This document shows, piece by piece, positions 16,525 through 25,504 of a DNA stretch of 64,000 bases. Position 1 is the first letter of the stretch, and every line of letters begins with the position of its first letter. Below the pieces are notes generated by a model that was given only the letters and a program-made list of their open reading frames with translations, made no database searches and was not told the DNA's origin. The translations under genes were made by a program, and so were the position numbers. This DNA is from Thiotrichaceae bacterium UBA973 (lineage in GTDB: Bacteria > Pseudomonadota > Gammaproteobacteria > Eutrophobiales > Eutrophobiaceae): NCBI GenBank assembly GCA_002292815.1, contig DBBX01000009.1, positions 5,256-69,255 of the forward strand, in the 5' to 3' direction.

Positions 16525-17172
16525 TTATTTGACGACAGTCAAACCAAGGCTCTCCCAGTTTTGCATGCCTCCGCGGTACCATTTAAGTTTATGAGCTGGA
16601 TAGCCAAATCGCAGTAAGGTTTTAATGTTAGAAGGCGATTGCCCACACCACTGCCCATTACAGAACAGGACAAGGGTTTTGGCACTGGAAAAATCCCATA
16701 GGCCTTCAATACTAACCGCACCAAATCTGTTTTCTAATATGTCTGCTATTTGGAATGGGTCAGCACCGGCTTCCTGTTTTAACATAGTCCATGGAATATT
16801 CGACGAACCCGGAATAGTGCCTTTCTTTACCCAGCTTTCAGTCCGCGAATCAATTACCAAAATAGAATGGTCACCATTTGTCATGCGCACCAAATAATCC
16901 AGAATTTCTAATTCTCCAATGGTTTCTACACCTTCAGCAAGTTTTCCTGGCTGGATACAAAATGGTGGGCATTGTCTGGATGTTTTTGCATAGTCCGGAT
17001 TAATGGTGTTATCAGAAGATTGCTCTCTTTGAATCCGGACGGTCTTGCCTTTGTGCTTAACATCGACAAAATCGATTTCATTACTGATTTTTACATCCAG
17101 ACCGGATGATGAAAAAGCTGAACTCCAGGTTAAGCAAGCCAGAAGGACGATAAGTAAATGGTATTTTTTCAT
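16525..17172 (-). CDS. Exported rhodanese-like domain protein
   Basis: This 215-residue protein has a clear signal peptide (about residues 1-21, ending SSAFS), so it is periplasmic. The C-terminal rhodanese domain spans roughly residues 85-213. Its active-site region is LVLFCNGQWCGQSPSN, with Cys in the catalytic position and a second nearby Cys, followed by WYRGGMQNWESLGL. It may handle sulfane sulfur or redox chemistry in the periplasm; the substrate is unknown. It starts 9 bp after priA on the same strand. The overlap-free tight spacing suggests one transcript. Confidence 0.85.
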   Translation of the reverse strand: MKKYHLLIVLLACLTWSSAFSSSGLDVKISNEIDFVDVKHKGKTVRIQREQSSDNTINPDYAKTSRQCPPFCIQPGKLAEGVETIGELEILDYLVRMTNGDHSILVIDSRTESWVKKGTIPGSSNIPWTMLKQEAGADPFQIADILENRFGAVSIEGLWDFSSAKTLVLFCNGQWCGQSPSNIKTLLRFGYPAHKLKWYRGGMQNWESLGLTVVK

Positions 17173-17181
17173 AATAATTAG

Positions 17182-19392
17182 TTAAGCCATATCTTGAGGA
17201 TCTACATCTAATGACCAACGTACCTTTTTTGCACTCTTGCTGCTTTCAATTTTATCTAACCACCGGTCCAAATAGGTATGCAACGCTTTTCTACTTTGAG
17301 ACTGGATAATTAATTGATAGCGGTAGCGTCCGCTACGTTTTTCAATCAGCGCAGGAATTGGTCCGAATAATAATAGTTTGTTATTTGTAAGTTGGTTTAG
17401 TTGCATTGCGGCATCATTAATAAAGTGTTTTGCATCATTAGCATTATGTGCCTCAGTCCGTAAGAACACCATATGTGAATATGGTGGTAATGAGGAATGA
17501 TTTCTATCTTGCAACAGAGAATTACAAAAATAGTTATACCCATGCTTTATAAGTTGTTCAAACAGCGGGTGTTCAGGGTGATAGGTTTGTACAACAACAG
17601 TCCCTTCTTTAACACCTCTGCCGGTTCGACCGCTGACCTGCATAAAAAGTTGCGCCAATCGTTCACTGGCGCGAAAGTCAGTTGAAAATAAGCCTCGATC
17701 AGCATCGACTATGCCGGTAAGCGTGACATTTGGAAAGTGATGGCCTTTAGCAAGCATTTGTGTGCCAATCATTATGTCAATTTCGCCAGACTGTATTCTT
17801 TCCAGATAATCATGCATGGCATTTTTCTTACGTGTTGTATCGCGATCAATTCTAGAAATGGTCGCCTGGGGAAATAAAGTTGTAAGCACTTCTTCGATTC
17901 GCTCGGTTCCATGACCCATAAGCAATAAAGGTTCATTACAATCAGGGCATTGTTCAATATGCCGTTTAGTCACACCACAATGATGGCAAACAAGACGGTT
18001 TATATTCTTATGATAGGTATAAGGTAATTCACATCGCGTGCATTCAGCTTTCCAGCCACAACTATGGCAAAATAAATGTACTGCGTATCCTCTACGATTT
18101 AAAAATAATAATATCTGATTTTTATTATTTAGATGTTCAGTGATCTCATCGACCAACGTTTGTGATAATGGGCCATGCATTTTTTTACCGCGGATATCCA
18201 GTAAACGATATGTTGGCGGTTTTGCATTTGCTGCTCTAGTAGATAATATTAAGTGTTTATAACGATCTTTTTTTACGTTATATAGCGTTTCTAATGATGG
18301 TGTGGCTGAGCCGAGGATTGCTGGTACTTTATCGCGATTAGCACGTGTTATAAGCATATCTCTGGCCGAATAACGAAAGCCGTCTTGTTGTTTGTAAGAA
18401 AGGTCGTGTTCTTCGTCGATAATATATAAGCCCGGGTTTGCAAGTGGTGTCCAGATAGCAGAACGCGTACCTATAACTATTTTCGCTTTACCCGATCTCG
18501 CCGCTAGCCAATATTGAGTACGTTCAGTCTCAGACAACCCCGAATGCTGAATGGCAATATTTACTTCAAAGCGATCTTTGAATCGTTGTATTTGTTGAGG
18601 CGTTAATCCAATTTCAGGCAATAAAATCAAACACTGTTTACCCGCTCTAATGACAGACTCCATCAGCGTCATATAGACTTCCGTCTTGCCGCTTCCCGTT
18701 AAACCATCCAGTAAAAATATAGAAGCATTATCTATAGATTCTAGAACTTCTTTGGTTGCAGACTGCTGGTCTTTATTTAGCGTGAATGGGCTTCTGTTTA
18801 TTTTAATAATCCCGTCAGTTACATCTTCAGTACTTCTTCTGATTAAACCTTTTTCCTCGAGCGAAAGTAGTGATGGTTTCGACCTTGAATAAATTGAGTT
18901 GATCTCGGACTCATTAGCAGGGGATCTTCTTTGTTGTAAATAATTTAATAATCGCGATTGTTTAGGTGCTTGTTTAATGAGCTTGGTTTCAAAATCGGCC
19001 CCTTTTTCTGTTAAGCACCAGATCTTCTCGTTATATTTAGTTATGGAATTATTTTTTCTTAATGATGAGGGCAAAGCTGAAAAAATGACTTCGCCTATAG
19101 GGTAATGATAATAATCACTTGCCCATTTGAGCAAACGCAAATGCTTATGGTTAAATACCGGATGTTCATCAATCACATGATTGATTTTTTTTAATTTATG
19201 TTGTGGATGATCGCTTTGATTGCTTATCGACACGACAATACCCGTTATATCTTTGCGTCGGCCAAACGATACCGATACACGGAGTCCAGGCTGTAAGTTT
19301 TTTAGATTAGATGCAGCATCTGGCAGATAATCAAACAAACATCTCAAAGGTGTTGCTATGGCAACACGCAATATCAATGGATGCGTGGTCAT
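17182..19392 (-). CDS. priA: Primosomal replication helicase PriA
   Basis: PriA recognises stalled forks and D-loops and reloads the replicative helicase. The 736-residue protein has the N-terminal 3'-DNA-binding domain (RVAIATPLRCLFDYLP), Walker A in DGLTGSGKTEVYM, and DEEH in IIDEEHDLSYKQ. A zinc-binding Cys cluster follows (CHSCGWKAECTRC, then CHHCG and CPDC). Helicase motifs V and VI appear as GTQMLAKGHHFPNVTLTG and QVSGRTGRG. The length is normal for the family. It lies between a nucleotidyltransferase-like gene (15 bp upstream) and a rhodanese gene. Confidence 0.96.
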   Translation of the reverse strand: MTTHPLILRVAIATPLRCLFDYLPDAASNLKNLQPGLRVSVSFGRRKDITGIVVSISNQSDHPQHKLKKINHVIDEHPVFNHKHLRLLKWASDYYHYPIGEVIFSALPSSLRKNNSITKYNEKIWCLTEKGADFETKLIKQAPKQSRLLNYLQQRRSPANESEINSIYSRSKPSLLSLEEKGLIRRSTEDVTDGIIKINRSPFTLNKDQQSATKEVLESIDNASIFLLDGLTGSGKTEVYMTLMESVIRAGKQCLILLPEIGLTPQQIQRFKDRFEVNIAIQHSGLSETERTQYWLAARSGKAKIVIGTRSAIWTPLANPGLYIIDEEHDLSYKQQDGFRYSARDMLITRANRDKVPAILGSATPSLETLYNVKKDRYKHLILSTRAANAKPPTYRLLDIRGKKMHGPLSQTLVDEITEHLNNKNQILLFLNRRGYAVHLFCHSCGWKAECTRCELPYTYHKNINRLVCHHCGVTKRHIEQCPDCNEPLLLMGHGTERIEEVLTTLFPQATISRIDRDTTRKKNAMHDYLERIQSGEIDIMIGTQMLAKGHHFPNVTLTGIVDADRGLFSTDFRASERLAQLFMQVSGRTGRGVKEGTVVVQTYHPEHPLFEQLIKHGYNYFCNSLLQDRNHSSLPPYSHMVFLRTEAHNANDAKHFINDAAMQLNQLTNNKLLLFGPIPALIEKRSGRYRYQLIIQSQSRKALHTYLDRWLDKIESSKSAKKVRWSLDVDPQDMA

Positions 19393-19407
19393 ATGACTGA
19401 TGAATAC

Positions 19408-20013
19408 TTACTGATCATCAATTAGCCTTTTTACGTCGATTAAAGTTGCGCGATTCATTGGACGTTGTGTTATTGGATCTAGTGGTGCATTTCTTTGGAA
19501 TGTATGTGGCAAGATTATTAAAACAATATTTATATTGCCGGCAATAAATTTCAGTGCCGTGAAATAGGCATGATTTTTCTTTTCTATTCTTAATCGACGT
19601 TCACAAAGCGATATTGGGATACCCTTTTTTTCAAGATAAAGAGATATAACCTCAGGCGAGTCAGAAAATATATGAATTATAATTTCTGAATTTTCACTAG
19701 CCGTACCACTCAACACGGAACCAGCAAGCAGAGGGTTATATTCCTCGAGTAGTTCCATTGCTCTGTGCGCTGTTTTTCTGAATTCAAAAACTATTTGTTG
19801 TTGTTTTTCATTGTGAAAAAGTGATTGATATTCAATCAGCGCAAGCTCAACTTCACTATTGCTGGGTAGCAGCCGCTTATTGCGGACGTTTAATTTCTGA
19901 GCAGCTTTTTTCTTTGCCAATAAAAAATCTTCTAGTCCTTCCTGCGCAACTAGTTTGGCAGCTTCGTGTGCAATATTTTTTCTTATGCGGTCGCCAGTTG
20001 TAAGACGCATCAC
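19408..20013 (-). CDS. Conserved protein with a nucleotidyltransferase-like core
   Basis: This 201-residue soluble protein has no close family name that I recognise with certainty. An N-terminal helical part (residues 1-90) precedes a segment NPLLAGSVLSGTASENSEIIIHIFSD. That segment resembles the GS-x-A...D-h-h core of nucleotidyltransferases, although the usual Asp pair is not obvious. The C-terminal part, IILPHTFQRNAPLDPITQRPMNRA, looks conserved. Homologues of similar build are often annotated as hypothetical or nucleotidyltransferase-like. It is tightly spaced between mrcA and priA (13 and 15 bp), so it is probably co-transcribed. Function unknown. Confidence 0.65.
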   Translation of the reverse strand: MMRLTTGDRIRKNIAHEAAKLVAQEGLEDFLLAKKKAAQKLNVRNKRLLPSNSEVELALIEYQSLFHNEKQQQIVFEFRKTAHRAMELLEEYNPLLAGSVLSGTASENSEIIIHIFSDSPEVISLYLEKKGIPISLCERRLRIEKKNHAYFTALKFIAGNINIVLIILPHTFQRNAPLDPITQRPMNRATLIDVKRLIDDQ

Positions 20014-20026
20014 TATAACGACTTAA

Positions 20027-22477
20027 TTAGAATAGCTGTTCTGGAGTAGATGTAGCTTCATTATCAGGTATGAAGACATCAGGTTGTTTTGTTTCTGTTG
20101 TTGATGTTGGTGCATGTTCTAGTCTAAACACTTCAAAAATTGCATCTGGATTACTGGCATTAGCAAGTTGTCCGGTTTCAGGATCTATACGTACATTTAC
20201 CAGACCTTCTGGCCGTTCCATGATTGATTCAGGCATGCCTTCAAGTGCGACTCTCATATAATCAATCCACATAGGCAGTGCTGCACTCGCCCCGGTTTCT
20301 CTGCTCCCTAATGGTCTAAACTTGTCGAAGCCAACCCAGCAGATAGTGACAATATTAGAGTTAAAACCAGAGAACCAGGCATCATGTTGGTCGTTTGTTG
20401 TGCCGGTCTTTCCAGAAAGGTCAGTACGTTTTAATTGTAATGCGCGCCGGCCGGTACCATTCTTTATAACATTGCGTGTTATCGAATTCATGATCCAGAT
20501 ATTCTGGGCGCTTACTACACGAGGCGCATATAATTTTTCAACGCTCAAGTCTTCTTCTGGTGCGGGGACTATTAATTCATTCTCTTCCGATAGTGTATTT
20601 TGTTCTGTTGTATCAACTAATATGTCTGCTTTATCTTCAATACATTCATTACAGACCACTAAAGGTTTTGCCTGGAATATAACCTCATCATTGTAGTCTT
20701 TAATTTGATTTATATAATATGGATTAATTAAATGCCCGCCATTTGCAAAAACACTATATCCACGAGCCATTTCCCACGGGGTTATTTCCGCGCTTCCGAG
20801 TGATAGAGAGAGGTTGTGTGGTAGTTGGTCTATATCAAAGCCAAATTTCTGAATGTGTTCAAGTGCAAATGGAACACCTATAGCATCTAATAGTCGTATC
20901 GATACAAGGTTGCGAGAATGCGTTAATGCGACTTTTAATCGAGTAGGCCCGTAACTTTTACGGCTGTAATTCTCAGGCCGCCAACCATCTTCAATGCCCG
21001 GATCATCAAATACAATAGGAGCATCATTAATGATTGTTGCTGCTGTCATACCCCATTCAATTCCTGAAGAATATATAAATGGCTTGAAGCCCGAGCCAGG
21101 CTGTCGTCTAGCTTGAGTTATGCGATTAAATTTATTTTTATAGAAGTCAAACCCACCTACCAAAGCTAAGGTTGCTCCATCAAGTGGTGACAGCGATACC
21201 AAGCCACCTTCGACGTCAGGTATTTGTGACAGCGCCCAATCACCAGTTTCAGTTTCGATTAAACGGATAACATCTCCTGGAGATAAAACCTCTGCTGCAG
21301 TTTTGAGCTTTCTGCCACGACGATTTTCGCTAATGTATTTTCTTGCCCATTCAAGCCCTGCCCAACTTATCTCAACCTGACCTATACCTGTAATATAAGC
21401 ACTAACAGATTGTTCATTGACATGGGTAACCAAGCCTGGATACAGATTGCCCAGCGTCGAAAAGCTTTCAAGCAAAGTTTCAATCTCATTCTCGGTCTTT
21501 GTCTGCATGTCTTCGATATGATGCTCAGGTCCTCGATACCCGTGCCGCTTATCATAAGCGAGCAATGTCTTTTTCAGTGCTAGATTGGCAGCGTTTTGAT
21601 TTTTGTCGCGAATGGTGGTTGTTACTGACAGCCCATTACTATAGGCCGCGTCACCTTGTTGTTCAGCTAAATCACTCCTGACCATTTCTGCTACATAAGG
21701 TGCTTCAAGTTCAATCGAAGCAGAATGCAATGAAGCACTAATGGGGGCGTTCAAAGCAAGCTCATATTCATCTTCAGTAATATATGAAAGCAATAGCATT
21801 CTTTGTAATACATAGTTTCTACGTATTAATGCTCGCTCGGGATTGGTTATCGGGTTTGTTGTTGAAGGCGCTTTTGGCAGGCCGGCGATCATTGCCAGCT
21901 GAGGTAAGCTTAATGAGTTGATATCAACGCCGTAATAAACCTGAGCAGCTGCGGCTACTCCATAAGCGCGTTGTCCTAAATATATCTTGTTAAGATACAG
22001 TTCTAGAATGGCATCTTTACTAAGTTCTTGTTCAATTTTAAATGCGAGGAAAATTTCATTGAGTTTTCTTAAGTAGGTTTTTTCACGACTTAGAAAAAAG
22101 TTTCTGGCGACCTGCATTGTTATTGTACTGCCACCTTGTTTTTTTGATCCTGTTTTTACTAAAGAATAAACGGCTCTTGCGATTCCTTGCCAATCAACGC
22201 CAGGGTGAACATAAAAACGATCATCTTCCGCAGCCAGAAATGCTTGTTTTAATTTCGGTTGAACTTCCTCTACGTTTATTGGCTCCCGTCTTTTCTCGCC
22301 AAACTCAGCAATTAAAGATAATTCCTGACTATAAACACGTAGAGGCACCTGAAGTTTTACACCCTTTAAAGTTTGTATATCCGGGAGGCCAGACAGCACA
22401 TACCAAGACACAATTACGACGGTAATTATGCCTAAAACCATTATTGAAAGGAGAAAATTAAAGAAAAAACGCAACAT
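20027..22477 (-). CDS. mrcA: Penicillin-binding protein 1A, bifunctional peptidoglycan synthase
   Basis: This 816-residue class A PBP has an N-terminal membrane anchor (residues 5-30). The glycosyltransferase domain shows EDDRFYVHPGVDW, the QGGSTITMQ motif and KIYLGQRAYGV. An OB-like insert follows, then the transpeptidase domain: SGFK active-site Ser/Lys, SRN, and KTGTT. It polymerises and cross-links peptidoglycan in the periplasm. It diverges from pilM across about 190 bp, as in Pseudomonas and Xanthomonas (ponA/pilM). It heads the leftward run through priA. Confidence 0.95.
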   Translation of the reverse strand: MLRFFFNFLLSIMVLGIITVVIVSWYVLSGLPDIQTLKGVKLQVPLRVYSQELSLIAEFGEKRREPINVEEVQPKLKQAFLAAEDDRFYVHPGVDWQGIARAVYSLVKTGSKKQGGSTITMQVARNFFLSREKTYLRKLNEIFLAFKIEQELSKDAILELYLNKIYLGQRAYGVAAAAQVYYGVDINSLSLPQLAMIAGLPKAPSTTNPITNPERALIRRNYVLQRMLLLSYITEDEYELALNAPISASLHSASIELEAPYVAEMVRSDLAEQQGDAAYSNGLSVTTTIRDKNQNAANLALKKTLLAYDKRHGYRGPEHHIEDMQTKTENEIETLLESFSTLGNLYPGLVTHVNEQSVSAYITGIGQVEISWAGLEWARKYISENRRGRKLKTAAEVLSPGDVIRLIETETGDWALSQIPDVEGGLVSLSPLDGATLALVGGFDFYKNKFNRITQARRQPGSGFKPFIYSSGIEWGMTAATIINDAPIVFDDPGIEDGWRPENYSRKSYGPTRLKVALTHSRNLVSIRLLDAIGVPFALEHIQKFGFDIDQLPHNLSLSLGSAEITPWEMARGYSVFANGGHLINPYYINQIKDYNDEVIFQAKPLVVCNECIEDKADILVDTTEQNTLSEENELIVPAPEEDLSVEKLYAPRVVSAQNIWIMNSITRNVIKNGTGRRALQLKRTDLSGKTGTTNDQHDAWFSGFNSNIVTICWVGFDKFRPLGSRETGASAALPMWIDYMRVALEGMPESIMERPEGLVNVRIDPETGQLANASNPDAIFEVFRLEHAPTSTTETKQPDVFIPDNEATSTPEQLF

Positions 22478-22572
22478 CTTGTGTAGATGATATCTTAATT
22501 ACGCAACATGTTCTGCTTTTTTGACAGAAGTGTAAAATTGAATGCATTACGTTAAAAAACCCCCAAAACCTA

Positions 22573-22601
22573 TTGTTTTTTAAATTTCTGTTGGCTATAG
22601 T
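22573..22601 (+). promoter_or_regulatory. Sigma-70 promoter for pilMNOPQ
   Basis: TTGTTT (22573-22578) and TATAGT (22596-22601) are separated by exactly 17 bases. They lie about 67 bases upstream of the pilM start and point into the pilus operon. The -10 element differs from consensus at one position. It lies in the divergent region shared with mrcA, whose own promoter I could not pick out. Confidence 0.6.
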
Positions 22602-22668
22602 AGCCAATACAAGTTAATGTTGTATTACACATATGGCATATAACTAATGACTTCAAAAGGAAAAAATA

Positions 22669-23730
22669 GTGTTTTCGTTTAATAAAAAGTCAGTTCCAAT
22701 ATTAGGTGTCGACATAAGCGCTACTGCAATAAAGTTGATTGAACTTAGCCGTAGCGGGGGTAAATACCGTGTGGAAAGTTATTCAGTTGAGGCACTTCCA
22801 CCTAATTCAGTCTCAGACAAGACTATAAACGATATTGAAGCAGTCGGCGAGGCTGTAGCTCGTGCGGTTAAAAAGTCAGGTACGCGTACTAAACAGGCGG
22901 CGGTTTGCGTTGCCGGATCATCAGTTATTACAAAAGTAATTAGTATGCCGGCTGGTCTATCTGATGATGAGATGGAAAGTCAAATTCAAGTCGAGGCCGA
23001 TCAATACATTCCGTTTCCATTAGAAGAAGTGGCGATGGACTTTGAAGTAATAGGCGAATCTCAAGAGGGTCCTGATCGGGTAGAAGTTCTACTTGCCGCA
23101 TCGCGCACAGAAGTTGTAGATAATGTTGTTGCTTCAATAGAGTTGGGTGGGCTTACAGCCAAGATTGTTGATATAGAAGCTTTCGCTATTGAAAATACTA
23201 TAGATTTAATGAGCAATGATTTTCCGGCTGGCACTTCGAAAGATGCAATAGCTGTGGCTGATGTAGGTTCTGCTGTTACTACTTTCAGCGTCATGGAGAA
23301 TATGAAGATTATCTATTCTCGTGAAGAAGCGTTTGGTGGCGCTCAATTAACCGAAGATATTCAACGACGATATGGTTTGTCATATGAAGAGGCTGGTCTG
23401 GCCAAGAAACAAGGCGGGTTACCTGATAACTATGAGCCTGAAGTCCTCGAGCCGTTTAAAGACAATATGGCCTCACAGATCGGGCGTGCATTGCAATTCT
23501 TCTATGCCTCAAGTCAAATAAGCGATGTGGATATTCTTATTCTTGCTGGCGGATGTTCTTCCATACCCGGTATAGCTGAATTAGTTGAATCAAAGCTGGG
23601 TGTTAAAGCATTGATCGCAAATCCATTTGCAAACATGGCCGTAGCGTCAAAAATTCAAACAAAGAATCTTACTAATGATGCGCCAGCGATGATGATTGCT
23701 TGCGGTCTAGCTTTAAGGGGAGATGGCTAA
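22669..23730 (+). CDS. pilM: Type IV pilus assembly protein PilM
   Basis: PilM is the cytoplasmic actin-like (FtsA-fold) component that binds the PilN tail and links the alignment complex to the motor. The 353-residue protein begins with the nucleotide-binding strand ILGVDISATAIKLIEL. It carries VADVGSAVTTFSV and LAGGCSSIPGI, the other phosphate- and adenosine-binding segments of the fold. It starts at a GTG preceded by AAGGA nine bases upstream. It is first in pilMNOPQ, and its stop overlaps the pilN ATG by one base. Confidence 0.95.
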   Translation: MFSFNKKSVPILGVDISATAIKLIELSRSGGKYRVESYSVEALPPNSVSDKTINDIEAVGEAVARAVKKSGTRTKQAAVCVAGSSVITKVISMPAGLSDDEMESQIQVEADQYIPFPLEEVAMDFEVIGESQEGPDRVEVLLAASRTEVVDNVVASIELGGLTAKIVDIEAFAIENTIDLMSNDFPAGTSKDAIAVADVGSAVTTFSVMENMKIIYSREEAFGGAQLTEDIQRRYGLSYEEAGLAKKQGGLPDNYEPEVLEPFKDNMASQIGRALQFFYASSQISDVDILILAGGCSSIPGIAELVESKLGVKALIANPFANMAVASKIQTKNLTNDAPAMMIACGLALRGDG

Positions 23731-24299
23731 TGTCTACGATTAATTTACTCCCCTGGCGTGAAGCGAAACGTAAAGAGCTGCAAGCTCAGTTTATAACAGC
23801 GCTAGTTTCTGTCGCGGTTTTAGCATTAATCGTCTGGGGAGCAGGTCACTATTACCATACGCAGCTAATTGAAGTGCAAAATACCCGAGTAGCATATGTT
23901 GAAGATAACATTAAAATTGTTGACAAAAAGATTAAAGAAATAAAAGAGCTTGAAAGAGCGAAAGAACGATTGTTGTCACGTATGCGAGCTATCGAACAAT
24001 TGCAGGGAAATCGACCACTCATCGTGCGGCTATTTGATGAAATGGTTACAAGTCTGCCTGAAGGTGTGACGGTCTCTGATGTGACACAGAAGGGGACGCT
24101 GATAACTATAAAGGGTTTAGCACAATCTAATGCTCGTGTTTCCTCATTTATGAGAAAATTGGAAAGTTCTAAATGGCTTACAAAACCCAATTTGAAAGTT
24201 ATTAAAGAGTCAAACGCCGCTGGGGATGATAAACCAATTAACAGTTTTACCCTTACCTTTATACAAGTTATACCTAAGGTGGAGGAAGCCGACTCATGA
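23730..24299 (+). CDS. pilN: Type IV pilus assembly protein PilN
   Basis: PilN is a bitopic inner-membrane protein of the pilus alignment subcomplex. From the ATG at 23730 (TAATG overlap with pilM) it is 189 residues. It begins MSTINLLPWREAKRKE, the conserved tail (INLLPWR) that docks on PilM. A membrane helix follows at about residues 21-40, then a coiled coil and a periplasmic ferredoxin-like fold. A longer frame with a TTG start at 23700 exists but lies within pilM and lacks the conserved start. It overlaps pilO by 4 bp. Confidence 0.95.
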   Translation: MSTINLLPWREAKRKELQAQFITALVSVAVLALIVWGAGHYYHTQLIEVQNTRVAYVEDNIKIVDKKIKEIKELERAKERLLSRMRAIEQLQGNRPLIVRLFDEMVTSLPEGVTVSDVTQKGTLITIKGLAQSNARVSSFMRKLESSKWLTKPNLKVIKESNAAGDDKPINSFTLTFIQVIPKVEEADS

Positions 24300-24898
24300 G
24301 TTTTGTAGATGATATCAATAATCTAGATCCAAATAATCCAGGTGTATGGCCTTTGCCTATCAAAGCTATTTTGTTTGCTATTGTATTCGCAGCTATTGTT
24401 TATGCGGGTTGGCATTTCGATATAACAGTACAACGTGAATCATTGTCAGGGCTAGAAAAGAAAGAAAAAGATCAAATTGACATACTGGATGTTAGACAAA
24501 AGAAAGCAGCTAATCTGAATCTTTTAAAAGAACAGATGAAGGAAATGGAACAGAATTTTGGTGATATGGTTCGTCAGCTACCTAATAAAACTGAGGTTGC
24601 AGGTTTATTGATTGATGTTTCTCAGACAGGTTTAGCCTCAGGCCTGGAATTTAAATTGTTTGAACCAAAAGGTGAATCGCCTAAAGAATTCTATGCAGAA
24701 CTCCCCATCAATATATCAGTTGTCGGTGATTACCATCAGTTTGGTGAATTTGTCAGCGGCATAGCGGCGCTACCCAGAATTGTTACTACACATGATATTT
24801 CTATTAAAGCTGCAAAAGGTGACGTAGTAGATGGTGTCCCGCAACTTACAATGAATGCAATTGCAAAAACATATCGCGCACTTGAAGAACAGGATTAA
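24296..24898 (+). CDS. pilO: Type IV pilus assembly protein PilO
   Basis: PilO pairs with PilN in the inner-membrane alignment complex. The 200-residue protein has a short cytoplasmic N-terminus (DDINNLDPNNPGVWPLPIK, typical of PilO) and one membrane helix at about residues 21-40. A coiled-coil stretch follows to about residue 90, then a globular periplasmic domain containing the conserved F-P-E-like block (FKLFEPKGESPKEFYAELPI). Its start overlaps the end of pilN (ATGA), so translation is coupled. Confidence 0.95.
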   Translation: MSFVDDINNLDPNNPGVWPLPIKAILFAIVFAAIVYAGWHFDITVQRESLSGLEKKEKDQIDILDVRQKKAANLNLLKEQMKEMEQNFGDMVRQLPNKTEVAGLLIDVSQTGLASGLEFKLFEPKGESPKEFYAELPINISVVGDYHQFGEFVSGIAALPRIVTTHDISIKAAKGDVVDGVPQLTMNAIAKTYRALEEQD

Positions 24899-24909
24899 GA
24901 GAATTAAAC

Positions 24910-25482
24910 ATGAAATCTCGTATTCAAATAAATAAATTCTTAAAAGCTTTATTCTGCTTACTAAGCATAAATGCTATATCTGGATGTGTCTCGAGAGATA
25001 TCAGTGACCTCGAGCGTGAAGTTTCAGATATTATGACAAGATCTGGCGGGCGTATAGAGCCACTTCCAGAGATAAAGCCCTATGAGGCTTATGTCTATCA
25101 ATCAGGAGAAGCAGGCGCTCGAAATCCATTCAAGAAATTTTTTGTAATGGATAAACCAGAGGTTAAAGAGGGTGTAGTAGACGCAGGTTTAACAGAAGAT
25201 ATGAAGCGTGAAATACGTAATCGAAACCGAGAAGAACTTGAACAGTTTGAGCTAGATAGTTTACGTATGGTTGGAACACTTGATAACGAAAACAATAATT
25301 GGGGGGTAGTACTGGATCCTGATGGTGTTGTTCATAGAGTAAGTGTTGGTAATTACCTTGGCGCGAATATCGGTAAGATAATTAACATCTACGAAGACCG
25401 TATCGAACTTAGAGAAATTATTCAGGATAGTGGTGGTCGATGGGAAGAACGAGAGGCAGCACTCGCTCTGATAGAAGAGTGA
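24910..25482 (+). CDS. pilP: Type IV pilus lipoprotein PilP
   Basis: PilP is an inner-membrane lipoprotein that connects PilN/PilO to the PilQ secretin. The 190-residue protein has a lipobox ending ISGC, predicting acylation at about residue 26. A disordered linker contains RNPFKKF, and a C-terminal HR-like beta domain contains LRMVGTLDNENNNWGVVLDPDG and VGNYLGANIGKI, which is classic for PilP. It lies 11 bp after pilO. Confidence 0.94.
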   Translation: MKSRIQINKFLKALFCLLSINAISGCVSRDISDLEREVSDIMTRSGGRIEPLPEIKPYEAYVYQSGEAGARNPFKKFFVMDKPEVKEGVVDAGLTEDMKREIRNRNREELEQFELDSLRMVGTLDNENNNWGVVLDPDGVVHRVSVGNYLGANIGKIINIYEDRIELREIIQDSGGRWEEREAALALIEE

Positions 25483-25504
25483 TCTGATAACAGAGGTATT
25501 AAAA